Shown here one piece after another: positions 37,902 through 47,390 of a stretch of 62,314 bases of DNA. The position numbers and the translations under genes are program-made. The notes under the pieces are model-generated. The model ran no database searches, was not told the DNA's origin, and saw only the letters and a program-made list of their open reading frames with translations. Source of the DNA: Clostridia bacterium (lineage in GTDB: Bacteria > Bacillota > Clostridia > Christensenellales > Aristaeellaceae). Positions within the stretch are counted from its first letter, which is position 1. The number at the start of each line of letters is the position of its first letter. The DNA lies in contig JAFTPN010000065.1 of NCBI GenBank assembly GCA_017463245.1, positions 1-62,314 on the forward strand, read 5' to 3'.

Positions 37902-38215
37902 GCTGGTCGAGCTTCTTCCCCTATCTGCTGGTGATGGCGGGCGTGACCTACCTGATCCGCATGCTGCCGCTGACGGTCTTCCGCAAGGAGATCAAGAGCG
38001 TGTTCGTCAAATCCTTCCTGCACTACGTCCCCTATGCGGTGCTGGGCGCCATGACCTTCCCGGATGTGCTCTACTCCACCGGCAGCCTGTGGACGGCGCT
38101 GGTGGGTCTGGTGGTAGCCATCATCATGGCCTGGCGCGGCCGGAGCCTTTTGAGCGTGGCCATCGGCGCGTGCCTTGCCGTTGCCGCCGCGCAAGCTGTG
38201 ATGCTGCTGCTCTGA
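37898..38215 (+). CDS. azlD: AzlD branched-chain amino acid exporter subunit
   Basis: A 105-residue protein with three or four hydrophobic helices, the small partner of AzlC. It has the family's opening pattern YLIRMLPLTVF and the middle segment LHYVPYAVLGAMTFPDVLYST. It overlaps azlC and is not followed by another gene of the set. A GAATTC-type repeat begins a few bases after its stop codon. Confidence 0.92.
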   Translation: MSWSSFFPYLLVMAGVTYLIRMLPLTVFRKEIKSVFVKSFLHYVPYAVLGAMTFPDVLYSTGSLWTALVGLVVAIIMAWRGRSLLSVAIGACLAVAAAQAVMLLL

Positions 38216-38260
38216 CCATTCATTCCGCATTCCGAATTCCGAATTCCGCATTCTCAATTC
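38216..38260. repeat. GAATTCGGAATGCGG repeat between azlD and the nucleoside phosphorylase
   Basis: CATTCCGCATTCCGAATTCC followed by GAATTCCGCATTC, starting right after the azlD stop codon. Its right part overlaps the -35 hexamer of the next promoter. Confidence 0.8.
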
Positions 38261-38279
38261 CCCTCCCCTGTGGTATAAT
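38251..38279 (+). promoter_or_regulatory. Promoter of the pyrimidine-nucleoside phosphorylase gene
   Basis: TTCTCA (inside the repeat), 17 bp, TATAAT. Confidence 0.65.
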
Positions 38280-38314
38280 GTACCCACACAGCATTGAAAA
38301 GGAGGGTTGCCTCC

Positions 38315-39640
38315 ATGAACATGGTCAACATCATTACAAAAAAGAAGCTGGGCCAGGAGCTGACTGCCCAGGAGATCGACTATTTTGTGCAGGGTGCCGC
38401 CAGGCAGACTATTCCGGATTACCAGCTGGCCGCGCTTTTGATGGCCATCCGCCTTCAGGGCATGACCGACCAGGAGACCACCCACCTCACCCTGGCCATG
38501 CGGGATTCCGGCGACGTGTGCGACCTGTCCGCCATTCCCGGCATCAAGGTGGATAAGCACTCCACCGGCGGCGTGGGCGACACCACCACCCTGGTGCTGG
38601 CGCCCCTGGTGGCTGCCTGCGGCGTTCCCGTGGCCAAGATGAGCGGCCGCGGCCTGGGGCACACCGGCGGCACGCTGGATAAGCTGGAGTCCGTTCCCGG
38701 CCTGAGCGTGGAGCTGACGGAGGACGCCTTCATCCGCCAGGTGAACAGCATCGGCGTGGCGGTGATCGGCCAGACCGGCTCCCTCGCCCCGGCGGACAAG
38801 ACCCTCTACGCCCTGCGGGACGTGACCGCCACCGTGGACAGTCTGCCGCTGATCGCCTCTTCCATCATGTCGAAAAAGCTGGCCTCCGGCGCGGATGCCA
38901 TTGTGCTGGACGTGAAGACCGGCTCCGGTGCCATTATGCAGACGCTGGAGGGTTCCATCCAGCTGGCGCAGGCCATGGTGAACATCGGTGCGCTGGCGGG
39001 CAAGCCCGTCACCGCCATCGTCACCGGCATGGAGCAGCCCCTGGGCACCCACGTGGGCAACGCCCTGGAGGTGAAGGACGCCATCGACGTGCTGTCCGGC
39101 CGAACCACCGGCGCGCTGCTGGAGGTCTCGCTGCTGCTGGGCAGCCATATGCTGGTGCTCTCCGGCCGCTGCGCCACGCCGGAAGAAGGCCGCGCCCTGT
39201 TGCAGGAGGCGCTGGACTCCCGCCGCGGCCTGGCCAAACTGAAGGAAATGTTCGCCGCCCAGGGCGGCGATCCCGCCGTGTGCGACGATGTGTCCCTGCT
39301 GCCCCAGCCCGCGGTGATCCGCACCGTGCAGGTGGGTCGCAGCGGCTATGTGGCCGAAATGGACACCACCGCCCTGGGTCTGGCTGCCCAGGCCATGGGT
39401 GCCGGACGGGTGCAGAAGACCGACGCGCTGGACTACTCCGTGGGCTTTGTGCTGCCCGTGCGCATCGGCGACCGGGTGCAGCCGGACACCACGCTTTGCA
39501 CGCTTTATGCTCGCAGCGAAGAGGATGCAGACAAGGCCGAGGCGGCCATTCGCAAGGCGATTGTGTTCGCTGATGAGCCCGTGGAAGCGCCCCCGCTGTG
39601 CTATGCCATTGTGACGAAGGACGGGATAGAGAGAAAATGA
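38315..39640 (+). CDS. pdp: Pyrimidine-nucleoside phosphorylase
   Basis: A 441-residue enzyme that splits uridine and thymidine with phosphate, salvaging pyrimidine bases (EC 2.4.2.2). It has the family signature SGRGLGHTGGTLDKLESVPG, the phosphate-binding KHSTGGVGDTTTL and KTGSGAIMQ. The C-terminal domain with SGYVAEMDTTALGLAAQAMGAGR is complete. A GGAGGG ribosome site fits the first of two nearby ATGs. The stop codon TGA forms the first bases of a TGAAGGAATGAAG-type repeat. Confidence 0.94.
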   Translation: MNMVNIITKKKLGQELTAQEIDYFVQGAARQTIPDYQLAALLMAIRLQGMTDQETTHLTLAMRDSGDVCDLSAIPGIKVDKHSTGGVGDTTTLVLAPLVAACGVPVAKMSGRGLGHTGGTLDKLESVPGLSVELTEDAFIRQVNSIGVAVIGQTGSLAPADKTLYALRDVTATVDSLPLIASSIMSKKLASGADAIVLDVKTGSGAIMQTLEGSIQLAQAMVNIGALAGKPVTAIVTGMEQPLGTHVGNALEVKDAIDVLSGRTTGALLEVSLLLGSHMLVLSGRCATPEEGRALLQEALDSRRGLAKLKEMFAAQGGDPAVCDDVSLLPQPAVIRTVQVGRSGYVAEMDTTALGLAAQAMGAGRVQKTDALDYSVGFVLPVRIGDRVQPDTTLCTLYARSEEDADKAEAAIRKAIVFADEPVEAPPLCYAIVTKDGIERK

Positions 39641-39786
39641 AGGAATGAAGACGCTGCTGCGCAGCTAATGAAGAAATGAAGCGCCTCGCTGCGCTCGGCA
39701 TGAAGGTAAGTGAACGGAAAACCACTCCATCATTCCTTCATTTCTTCATTAGCGAAGCGTCTTCATGCCCGAAGGGCGCTTCATTC
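39638..39786. repeat. Inverted TGAAG-type repeat after pdp
   Basis: AATGAAGAAATGAAG (39667-39681) pairs perfectly with CTTCATTTCTTCATT (39736-39750), and ATGAAGACGCT (39645-39655) with AGCGTCTTCAT (39756-39766), forming a nested long stem. It begins at the pdp stop codon. A separate family from the GAATTC-type repeats. No gene is seen here. Confidence 0.75.
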
Positions 39787-39793
39787 ACGCATG

Positions 39794-39828
39794 AAAAAAG
39801 CTCTTTGCATTTGCAAAGAGCTTTTTTT
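39794..39828 (-). terminator. Terminator of the tRNA-Leu gene
   Basis: Perfect stem GCTCTTTGCA/TGCAAAGAGC extended by an A tract and T tract, directly after the tRNA on the minus strand. Confidence 0.9.
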
Positions 39829-39834
39829 CGTGCG

Positions 39835-39918
39835 TGCGGGAAACAGGACTTGAACCTGCAAGTTCGTGCGAACACATGAACCTGAATCATGCGCGTCTGC
39901 CAATTCCGCCATTCCCGC
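39835..39918 (-). tRNA. tRNA-Leu (anticodon CAG)
   Basis: An 84-base cloverleaf. The acceptor stem is GCGGGAA/TTCCCGC with discriminator A. The anticodon arm CATGA-TTCAGGT-TCATG gives CAG, reading CUG. The long variable arm (GTTC...GAAC) is typical of leucine tRNA, and the T arm holds GGTTCAAGTCC. The 3' CCA is not encoded, so a CCA-adding enzyme is needed. Confidence 0.95.
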
Positions 39919-39930
39919 AGAACAGAAATG

Positions 39931-39959
39931 ATTATACCTCCGATGCGGAAGATTGTCAA
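39931..39959 (-). promoter_or_regulatory. Promoter of tRNA-Leu
   Basis: Perfect TTGACA (39954-39959), 17 bp, perfect TATAAT (39931-39936) on the minus strand, 12 bases from the tRNA 5' end: a full-consensus, strong promoter. Confidence 0.9.
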
Positions 39960-40016
39960 GCGGTTTTTTTGTTTTTCTGGCGAATGCCTTTTTGATGTTC
40001 TTTCTCCCGCAATCGG

Positions 40017-40046
40017 TTGACATGGCCGCCCTCTTGCCGCTATGAT
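40017..40046 (+). promoter_or_regulatory. Promoter of the aconitase operon
   Basis: TTGACA, 18 bp, TATGAT. Confidence 0.7.
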
Positions 40047-40101
40047 GGATGAGCAACAATTGTATACAATACGAAATCATACGTATTATGGAGGCATTAC
40101 C

Positions 40102-42033
40102 ATGAACCTTACACAGAAAATCCTCGCCGCCCACCTTTTGACCGGCGAGCTTGTCCCCGGCACGGAGATCTCCATCCGCATCGACCAGACCCTCACCCAG
40201 GACTCCACCGGCACCATGGCTTATCTGCAGTTCGAGGCCATGGGCGTGGATCGGGTCAAGACCAAGAAGTCCGTGGCCTACATCGACCACAACACCCTTC
40301 AAACTGGCTTTGAAAACGCCGACGACCACCAGTACATCCAGTCTGTGACCAAGAAGCACGGCATTTATTGCTCCAAGCCCGGCAACGGCATTTGCCACCA
40401 GGTGCAATTGGAGCGCTTCGGCGTGCCTGGCTACACCCTGCTGGGTTCCGACAGCCACACCCCCACCGGCGGCGGCATCGGCATGCTGGCCATCGGCGCG
40501 GGCGGCCTGGACGTGGCCGTGGCCATGGGCGGCGGCGCGTATTTCCTCTCCTGCCCGAAGGTGGTGGGCATCAAGCTCACCGGCAAGCTGAGCTATGGCG
40601 TGGCCGCCAAGGACATCATTCTGGAAGTGCTGCGCCGCCTCACCGTGAAGGGCGGCGTGGGCAAGGTGATGGAATACATCGGCGACGGTGTGGCCACCCT
40701 GACCGTGCCGGAGCGTGCCACCATCACCAACATGGGCGCTGAGCTGGGCGCTACCACCTCCATCTTCCCCTCTGACGAGGTGACCCGCGCTTTCCTGAAA
40801 GCTCAGGGACGCGAGCAGGACTGGACGGAGCTGAAGCCCGACGCCGACGCCACCTACGACGAGATCGTGGAGATCGACCTGAACACCCTGGAGCCCCTGG
40901 TGGCCAAGCCCCACATGCCCGACATTGTGGAAACGGTGAAGGAATGCGGCCCCATCAAGGTGGATCAGGTGTTCATCGGCTCCTGCACCAACTCTTCCTA
41001 TACCGATATGATGCGCGTTGCCCGCATCCTGAAGGGCAAGACCGTGCATCCTGATGTGAGCCTGGTCATCGGCCCCGGCTCCAAGCAGGTGCTGACCATG
41101 CTGGCCCGCAACGGCGCTCTGGCAGATATGCTGGGCGCAGGCGCCCGCATCCTGGAAAGCGCCTGCGGCCCTTGCATTGGCATGGGACAGGCACCCAAGT
41201 CCAACGCCATCTCCGTGCGCACCAACAACCGCAACTTCTTCGGCCGCAGCGGCACCAAGAGCGCGGGCATCTACCTGGTCTCCTGCGAAACCGCGGCCAT
41301 CACCGCCCTCACCGGCGTGCTGACCGACCCCCGCTGCCTGGACATCGACCTGGATATCCCCCTGCCCGAGGCCTTTGAAGTCAACGACAACCTGGTGATC
41401 CCCCCGGTGGAACCCGGTGCCGAGGACACCGTGGAAGTGGTGCGCGGCCCCAACATCAAGCCCTTCCCCATGGGCAAGGCGCTGGCCGAAGACGTGACCG
41501 GCAAGGTGCTTTTGAAGATGGAAGACAACATCACCACCGACCACATTGCGCCCTCCGATGCCAAGCTCCTGCCCTTCCGCTCCAATGTGCCCTACCTCAG
41601 CGACTTCTGCCTGACCCCCGTGGACAAGGACTTCCCCGCCCGTGCCAAGGCCGAGGGCGGCGGCATGCTGGTGGCTGGCAGCAACTATGGCCAGGGCTCC
41701 AGCCGCGAGCACGCTGCCCTGGTGCCGCTGTATCTGGGCATCCGCGCGGTGATCGCCAAGAGCTTTGCCCGCATCCACCAGGCCAATTTGATCAACAACG
41801 GCATCCTGCCCATGACCTTTGAAAACGAGGCGGATTACGACCGCATCGACATGGCCGATGTGCTGACCCTGCCCGGCGTTCGCGCCCTGGTGGAAAAGGG
41901 CAGCGAGAAGTTCGTCCTCCGCAACGAGACCAAGGGAGAGGAATACACCGTGCTGCTGCCCCTCACGGAGCGCCAGAAGGGCTGCATCCTCTGCGGCGGA
42001 TTGCTGAACTTTACCCGCGAGAGCGCCAAGTAA
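40102..42033 (+). CDS. Aconitate hydratase
   Basis: A 643-residue iron-sulfur aconitase that interconverts citrate and isocitrate. The cluster cysteines are in GSCTNSSY and SACGPCIGMGQ. The N-terminal DSTGTMAYLQF and GSDSHTPTGGGIGMLAIGAGG and the C-terminal swivel domain (GSNYGQGSSREHAAL) are all present in one chain. The short length puts it in the compact aconitase group seen in Clostridia, likely part of a branched TCA route to glutamate. GGAGG lies 8 bases before the ATG. A HAD phosphatase gene follows after 9 bp. Confidence 0.93.
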   Translation: MNLTQKILAAHLLTGELVPGTEISIRIDQTLTQDSTGTMAYLQFEAMGVDRVKTKKSVAYIDHNTLQTGFENADDHQYIQSVTKKHGIYCSKPGNGICHQVQLERFGVPGYTLLGSDSHTPTGGGIGMLAIGAGGLDVAVAMGGGAYFLSCPKVVGIKLTGKLSYGVAAKDIILEVLRRLTVKGGVGKVMEYIGDGVATLTVPERATITNMGAELGATTSIFPSDEVTRAFLKAQGREQDWTELKPDADATYDEIVEIDLNTLEPLVAKPHMPDIVETVKECGPIKVDQVFIGSCTNSSYTDMMRVARILKGKTVHPDVSLVIGPGSKQVLTMLARNGALADMLGAGARILESACGPCIGMGQAPKSNAISVRTNNRNFFGRSGTKSAGIYLVSCETAAITALTGVLTDPRCLDIDLDIPLPEAFEVNDNLVIPPVEPGAEDTVEVVRGPNIKPFPMGKALAEDVTGKVLLKMEDNITTDHIAPSDAKLLPFRSNVPYLSDFCLTPVDKDFPARAKAEGGGMLVAGSNYGQGSSREHAALVPLYLGIRAVIAKSFARIHQANLINNGILPMTFENEADYDRIDMADVLTLPGVRALVEKGSEKFVLRNETKGEEYTVLLPLTERQKGCILCGGLLNFTRESAK

Positions 42034-42042
42034 GGAGGCACC

Positions 42043-42726
42043 ATGCGTTACCGCTATCTCCTGGCCGATAACGACAACACCCTCATGGACTTTGATGCCG
42101 CGGAGCGCAAATCCCTCCGTGATGCGCTGACCGCCTTCGGCAAGCCCTTTTCCGATGAGGTGTTCACCACCTACCACCACATCAACAAGCTTTTGTGGGA
42201 AGCCCTCGAACGGGGCGAAACCACCCAGGCCGCGCTGAAGATCGAGCGCTTTGCCCAGCTGTGCCAGCACTACGGCTGGCAGGACATTGATGCCAAACAG
42301 CTGGCGGTGGTTTTCCAGGATAACCTCTCCACCCATGCCGACCTTCTGCCCGGCGCCATGCACCTTTTGCAGGCCGTTCACGGCAAAATGAAGATCGCCC
42401 TGGTGTCCAACGGCGTCAGCGCCACCCAGCGCGGCCGCCTCAGCGTGTGCGAGTTCACGCCCCTGCTGGACGCGGTGGTGATCAGCGAAGAGATCGGCGT
42501 CAGCAAGCCCAATCCCCTCATGGTGGAAAAAGCCCTTGAGCTGCTGGGCTGCACCGACAAGCGGGAGGCCGTGTTCTTTGGCGACAGCCACTCTGCGGAC
42601 ATCACCGCCGCCCACAATGCGGGCGTGGACAGCATCTGGCTCACCCGCCACGGCAAAGGCCAGAGCGACAAGGCCACCTACATCGTGGAAAGCCTGGAGG
42701 AAGCGGAAGCGCTGCTGCTGCAATAA
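42043..42726 (+). CDS. YjjG-like HAD-family nucleotidase
   Basis: A 227-residue HAD phosphatase. The motifs are DNDNTL (Asp9, Asp11), SNGV, SKPNP (Lys) and FFGDSHSADI. The cap domain is of the helical type seen in YjjG, a house-cleaning enzyme that removes phosphate from non-canonical pyrimidine nucleotides. AAGGAGG lies 5 bases before the ATG. It is translated 9 bp after aconitase. The functional role here is inferred only from subfamily resemblance. Confidence 0.85.
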   Translation: MRYRYLLADNDNTLMDFDAAERKSLRDALTAFGKPFSDEVFTTYHHINKLLWEALERGETTQAALKIERFAQLCQHYGWQDIDAKQLAVVFQDNLSTHADLLPGAMHLLQAVHGKMKIALVSNGVSATQRGRLSVCEFTPLLDAVVISEEIGVSKPNPLMVEKALELLGCTDKREAVFFGDSHSADITAAHNAGVDSIWLTRHGKGQSDKATYIVESLEEAEALLLQ

Positions 42727-42752
42727 CTCCCCGACCCCATGGGAGGTACCCT

Positions 42753-43064
42753 ATGGAACTGACCATCACCCTCAAGAATTTCCTGAATGCATCCGGCAAG
42801 CTCACCGTGTTCCCCGCCAAGCGGAAGATGAAGCTCTACGCCCTGCTGTACCTGGCGCAGAAGTTTGAGCCGGGCAGGGACTACGCCGAGCGGGAGATCA
42901 ACGACATCCTGCTGGACTGGCACACCTTCGGCGATCCTGCCACCCTGCGCCGGGAGCTGTACGACTACCACTTCCTTGACCGCAGCACGGACGGCAAGAT
43001 CTACCGACTGGCCTTGCAGCTGCCGGAGACGGACGTGGAAAGCTGGGTTCATGCACAATTGTGA
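42753..43064 (+). CDS. DUF2087 protein
   Basis: A 103-residue protein matching DUF2087, small DNA-binding-like proteins often fused to or placed near ArsR-type regulators. The core reads GKLTVFPAKRKMKLYALLYLAQKFEPGRDYAEREINDIL, then FGDPATLRRELYDYHFLDR. The winged-helix-like pattern suggests nucleic-acid contact, but the function is unknown. GGGAGG lies about 7 bases upstream. It is last in the aconitase-HAD-DUF2087 operon and ends at a hairpin terminator. Confidence 0.82.
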   Translation: MELTITLKNFLNASGKLTVFPAKRKMKLYALLYLAQKFEPGRDYAEREINDILLDWHTFGDPATLRRELYDYHFLDRSTDGKIYRLALQLPETDVESWVHAQL

Positions 43065-43076
43065 ATCAACACCCCT

Positions 43077-43107
43077 GGGGGCGATCACCGATCGCTCCCA
43101 TTTTTTA
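43077..43107 (+). terminator. Terminator of the aconitase operon
   Basis: GGGGGCGATC/GATCGCTCCC stem (one G-U pair) with a three-base loop, followed by ATTTTTTAT. It resembles one end of the repeat at 45.97 kb. Confidence 0.85.
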
Positions 43108-43178
43108 TGGCAGCGCCCCTTGCCAAGCCGCCCACGCCATGCTACACTAACAAAAAATGATCGTTTGGAGGTACTCCC

Positions 43179-43946
43179 ATGGCCTTTCTGCAAGTGCAAT
43201 TCTTTTCCGAGACGCTGAACGTGGCGTCCACCGTGAACGTCATCATGCCGGAGCCCAGCCAGGGCATCGGCATCACCGCTGCCCAGGAGGGCGATCTGCC
43301 CAAGGTGCTGTATCTCCTGCACGGCTACAGCGACGACCACTCCATCTGGATGCGCCGCACCTCCGTGGAGCGCTACGCTGCCGAGTACAACCTGGCGGTG
43401 ATCATGCCCGCGGTGAACCACAGCTTCTACAGCAACGAGCTGCATGGCGAGCGCTACTGGGATTACGTCAGCGAGGAGCTGCCCCGCGCCATGCACCGCT
43501 TCTTCCGCCTGTCCGACAAGCCCGAGGACACCTTTGTGGCCGGGCTTTCCATGGGCGGCTATGGCGCCATGAAGCTGGCGCTGACCCACCCGGAGCGCTT
43601 CGGCGCAGCGGCCAGCTTCTCCGGCGCCACAAACATCTGCGATATGACCGGCCGCAGCAAGGAGCGGCTGGACGGCTTCAAGCGGGTGTTCGGCCCCCTG
43701 AGCAAAATGAAGGGCAGCCAGCACGACCTGTTCCACCTGATGAAGACCAAGCCGGAGAACGCACCCCGGCTCTACGTCTCCTGCGGCACGGCGGACTTCC
43801 TGTATCACCAGCACCAGAAGTTCATCCCCGCGCTGAAGAAGTACGGCTGGGACGTGACCCACTACGAGGAGCCGGACGCCGTGCACGAGTGGGGCTTCTG
43901 GGATCGTGAGATCAAGAAGTTCATTCCCTTCGCCATGAACAAATAA
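43179..43946 (+). CDS. Tributyrin esterase-like alpha/beta hydrolase
   Basis: A 255-residue soluble esterase of the EstA/S-formylglutathione hydrolase type. The catalytic triad can be placed as Ser124 in AGLSMGGYG, Asp in CGTADFLY and His in DAVHEWGFWD. The oxyanion stretch is YLLHGYSDDHS. There is no signal peptide, so it acts inside the cell, probably removing acyl groups from sugars or small esters. GGAGG lies 8 bases upstream. It stands alone between terminators. Confidence 0.88.
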   Translation: MAFLQVQFFSETLNVASTVNVIMPEPSQGIGITAAQEGDLPKVLYLLHGYSDDHSIWMRRTSVERYAAEYNLAVIMPAVNHSFYSNELHGERYWDYVSEELPRAMHRFFRLSDKPEDTFVAGLSMGGYGAMKLALTHPERFGAAASFSGATNICDMTGRSKERLDGFKRVFGPLSKMKGSQHDLFHLMKTKPENAPRLYVSCGTADFLYHQHQKFIPALKKYGWDVTHYEEPDAVHEWGFWDREIKKFIPFAMNK

Positions 43947-43957
43947 GCATAAAAAGA

Positions 43958-43989
43958 CTGCTCAGCCCCGAAGGACTGAGCAGCTTTTT
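43958..43989. terminator. Bidirectional terminator (esterase / flavin reductase)
   Basis: CTGCTCAG/CTGAGCAG stem with CTTTTTT after it on the plus strand, between converging genes. Confidence 0.8.
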
Positions 43990-43997
43990 TGTGTGTC

Positions 43998-45773
43998 TTA
44001 CTTGGACAGAGCAGCGGACTCACCAGCAATGCGACCGAACACGATCGTATCAGCCAGAGCGTTGCCGCCCAGACGGTTGGCACCGTGGATACCGCCGGTC
44101 ACCTCGCCAGCAGCATACAGGTTGGAGATGATCTCGCCGTTCTCGTCATACACGCGGCACAGGGTGTCGATACGCACGCCGCCCATGGTGTGATGCACGG
44201 TGGGCACGCGGGCACCGGCGTAGAAGGGACCATTGTCGATGGGCTGGCCAAACAGGGTGCGGCCGAACTGGTCAGCCTGGCCCTCCTTGGAGCCGCCGAT
44301 GCAGTACTCGTTGTACTCAGCAATGGTAGCCTTCAGGTTGGCAGCGTCCACGTTCATCAGCACAGCCAGCTCGTCCAGGGTGTCGGCCTTCACAGCGCGG
44401 CCGGCTTCCACCAGCTGGTTAGCGGTCTCGCCGAAGTTGTTCAGCTCGTCGCCGGTGGGATAGGTATCGGAGTCCATCACGATCCACATGAGAGCGTCTT
44501 CCTGAGCAAACAGGTCGCGGGTCATGTCGTCGCGGCGGCCGCCCTCGTCGCCATAGCGCAGGCCGGACTTGTTCACGAAGATACGGGAATCAACACCGTG
44601 CTCGATGTTGCCGGACAGGGAGCCAGTCACAGGATCGCCCAGGGGCAGCAGCTGAATGTTGCCCATCTGGATGAAGTCGGCATTCAGCTTCTGGAGCATC
44701 TTCACGCCGTCACCGGTAGCGCCGGGGTGGTTGGTGGACAGCACCTTCTCGTCCAGGATGCCCCAGATGGCGTCGTAGGCCATGCGCAGCTCAACGTTCT
44801 TGGCAAAGCCGCCGGTGGCCACCACAACGCTCTTGGCATTGATGGTGATGGTGTTGCCGGTCTCGCCCGTGCAGACGATGCCGCAAGCCTCGCCCTTTTC
44901 GTTCACCAGGATCTCTTCAGCCTTGGTGTTCAGCATCAGGTCGATCTTGTCGGTGTTGTCGATGTAGTTGCCATAGGTCTCAAAGAAGCCAGCGCTGGCC
45001 TTGCCGGCAGGCTTCCAGGCGCGGGGCCACAGGCCGCCGGACACGGTGAACACAGCGTCCTCGCCCAGCCATTCCATGCCCAGTTCCTTGGTCCACTGGA
45101 TGCCGTCGTAGGCGTTCTCCACCAGGGTCATCACCAGCTCGGGATCGCCCTGCCAGTCGCCGCCGTCCATGGTCTGCCAGTAGTGCCAGTACACGGAGTC
45201 GTTCTGCTTGATGGCGAACTCGCTGCGGTCTTCCACAGCGTTCACAGCGCCGCCAGCCAGAATGGTGTTGCCGCCCACCTTGGGCATCTTTTCCACCACG
45301 ATGACCTTCGCGCCGTTCTGCTCGGCAGTGATGGCAGCAGCCAGGCCAGCGCCGCCAGCGCCGATCACGACAACGTCGGCTTCCAGGGTCTGGTCAGCGC
45401 CCTTTTCCACCACAACTTCCTTCTTTTCCATCAGGGCAGTGGTGTCAACGCCGTTGTTCTCCAGGGCGTTCTTAACAGCTTCCAGGATGCCCTTGGAAGT
45501 GAAGGTGGCACCGGAAACGGTGTCCACGTTGATGGAGTTCAGGGCCTTCATATCAGCAGGCACCTTCTCCAGAGCCAGGTCGCACACGCCGGGGGTGTCG
45601 TTGCACTCGTCCACCACAACGTCCACGATGGAGCCGTCGTCAGCCAGGGTCACGGTGACCTTGATGTCGCCCGCGAAGCCCTTGCCGGTGCCGGTGTAGC
45701 TGTTGTCAGCCAGAGCCAGACCAGCAGTCATCATCATGGCCAGAGCCAGAATCAGAGCCAGGATCTTCTTCAT
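43998..45773 (-). CDS. Exported flavinylated FAD-dependent reductase (fumarate/urocanate reductase-like)
   Basis: A 591-residue exported protein. A signal peptide (MKKILALILALAMMMTAGLALA) is followed by an FMN-binding domain with the covalent flavinylation motif DTVSGAT (Thr90 as acceptor, set by ApbE). The main FAD domain has VVIGAGGAGLAAAITAEQNG, HTMGGVRID and GANRLGGNALADTIVFG, as in fumarate, urocanate and related reductases. It would take electrons at the outside of the membrane and reduce an organic acid. The acceptor cannot be fixed from sequence. AAGGAGG lies 9 bases upstream of the start. No apbE or membrane electron carrier gene is adjacent. Confidence 0.92.
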   Translation of the reverse strand: MKKILALILALAMMMTAGLALADNSYTGTGKGFAGDIKVTVTLADDGSIVDVVVDECNDTPGVCDLALEKVPADMKALNSINVDTVSGATFTSKGILEAVKNALENNGVDTTALMEKKEVVVEKGADQTLEADVVVIGAGGAGLAAAITAEQNGAKVIVVEKMPKVGGNTILAGGAVNAVEDRSEFAIKQNDSVYWHYWQTMDGGDWQGDPELVMTLVENAYDGIQWTKELGMEWLGEDAVFTVSGGLWPRAWKPAGKASAGFFETYGNYIDNTDKIDLMLNTKAEEILVNEKGEACGIVCTGETGNTITINAKSVVVATGGFAKNVELRMAYDAIWGILDEKVLSTNHPGATGDGVKMLQKLNADFIQMGNIQLLPLGDPVTGSLSGNIEHGVDSRIFVNKSGLRYGDEGGRRDDMTRDLFAQEDALMWIVMDSDTYPTGDELNNFGETANQLVEAGRAVKADTLDELAVLMNVDAANLKATIAEYNEYCIGGSKEGQADQFGRTLFGQPIDNGPFYAGARVPTVHHTMGGVRIDTLCRVYDENGEIISNLYAAGEVTGGIHGANRLGGNALADTIVFGRIAGESAALSK

Positions 45774-45802
45774 GGTATCTTCCTCCTTATTTTTTGCACG
45801 GA

Positions 45803-45820
45803 TTGACAATTCTTTGTCAA
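45803..45820. promoter_or_regulatory. Inverted repeat TTGACAA-TTCT-TTGTCAA, candidate operator
   Basis: Perfect 7-base arms with a 4-base spacer, placed between the promoter and ribosome site of the flavin reductase gene, where a bound repressor would block transcription. It is not followed by a T tract, so it is not a terminator. Confidence 0.5.
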
Positions 45821-45832
45821 CCTTTGGTATAT

Positions 45833-45860
45833 ATTATACCATAATTCATACTGGAATCAA
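45833..45860 (-). promoter_or_regulatory. Promoter of the flavin reductase gene
   Basis: TTGATT (45855-45860), 16 bp, TATAAT (45833-45838) on the minus strand. Confidence 0.65.
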
Positions 45861-45967
45861 TAGTATTATCTTGATATACTTCAGGACTTTTTTAGCCTTC
45901 CTGAGGATGCCAGAAGCCGCCGGTGTGGAAGATTGCCAGCAGGCACCATTGCGTCACTTATGTGCCG

Positions 45968-46056
45968 GTAGGGGCGAACTGTGTTCGCCCGCCACGTTCC
46001 ATTTCCCGCCTACTATGCATTTGTGCAGCGTGCGGGCGATCACAGATCGCCCCTAC
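45968..46056. repeat. MITE-like repeat with 25-bp inverted ends
   Basis: The left end contains GGGGCGAACTGTGTTCGCCC and the right end, on the other strand, GGGGCGATCTGTGATCGCCC; outer bases GTA and GC also match. Each end is a hairpin, and the two differences between the ends swap an A-T pair for T-A, keeping the hairpin. The 39-base centre has no coding capacity. The rest of the gap between the reductase promoter and recA holds only the recA terminator. Confidence 0.75.
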
Positions 46057-46076
46057 ATCTATCCGCCGACTGCGAT

Positions 46077-46107
46077 ATCAAAAAGCCGCAGCAAAAGCGC
46101 TGCGGCT
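46077..46107 (-). terminator. Terminator of recA
   Basis: AGCCGCAGC/GCTGCGGCT stem with T-rich tail on the minus strand. Confidence 0.8.
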
Positions 46108-46113
46108 GAAGTA

Positions 46114-47247
<1,134 letters not shown>

Positions 47248-47278
47248 GTTGAACACATCCTTTCAACTCGATAGAATT

Positions 47279-47307
47279 ATCCTATCATGCTCTGTTCGCA
47301 TTTGCAA
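47279..47307 (-). promoter_or_regulatory. Promoter of recA
   Basis: TTGCAA (47302-47307), 17 bp, TAGGAT (47279-47284) on the minus strand. A CGAAC half-site in the spacer may be half a LexA box. Confidence 0.65.
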
Positions 47308-47319
47308 GGGGAACACGCG

Positions 47320-47352
47320 AAAAAAGTCGAGCGATCTGCCCGACTTTTTTCA
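47320..47352. terminator. Terminator after the GH42 gene
   Basis: AAAAAAGTCG/CGACTTTTTT stem with an eleven-base loop, between GH42 and recA. Confidence 0.8.
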
Positions 47353-47390
47353 TCTTGTTCAGGCGGCTGAACCCGCCGTCATTCCTGGCT

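Noticed and set aside
39781-42723. 980-residue minus-strand frame over aconitase
   Set aside because: It runs through the tRNA gene and is antisense to the aconitase and HAD genes, which have clear motifs.
47280-47305. LexA (SOS) box at recA
   Set aside because: Only one half-site CGAAC is seen in the promoter spacer; the inverted half is absent, so a full box cannot be claimed.
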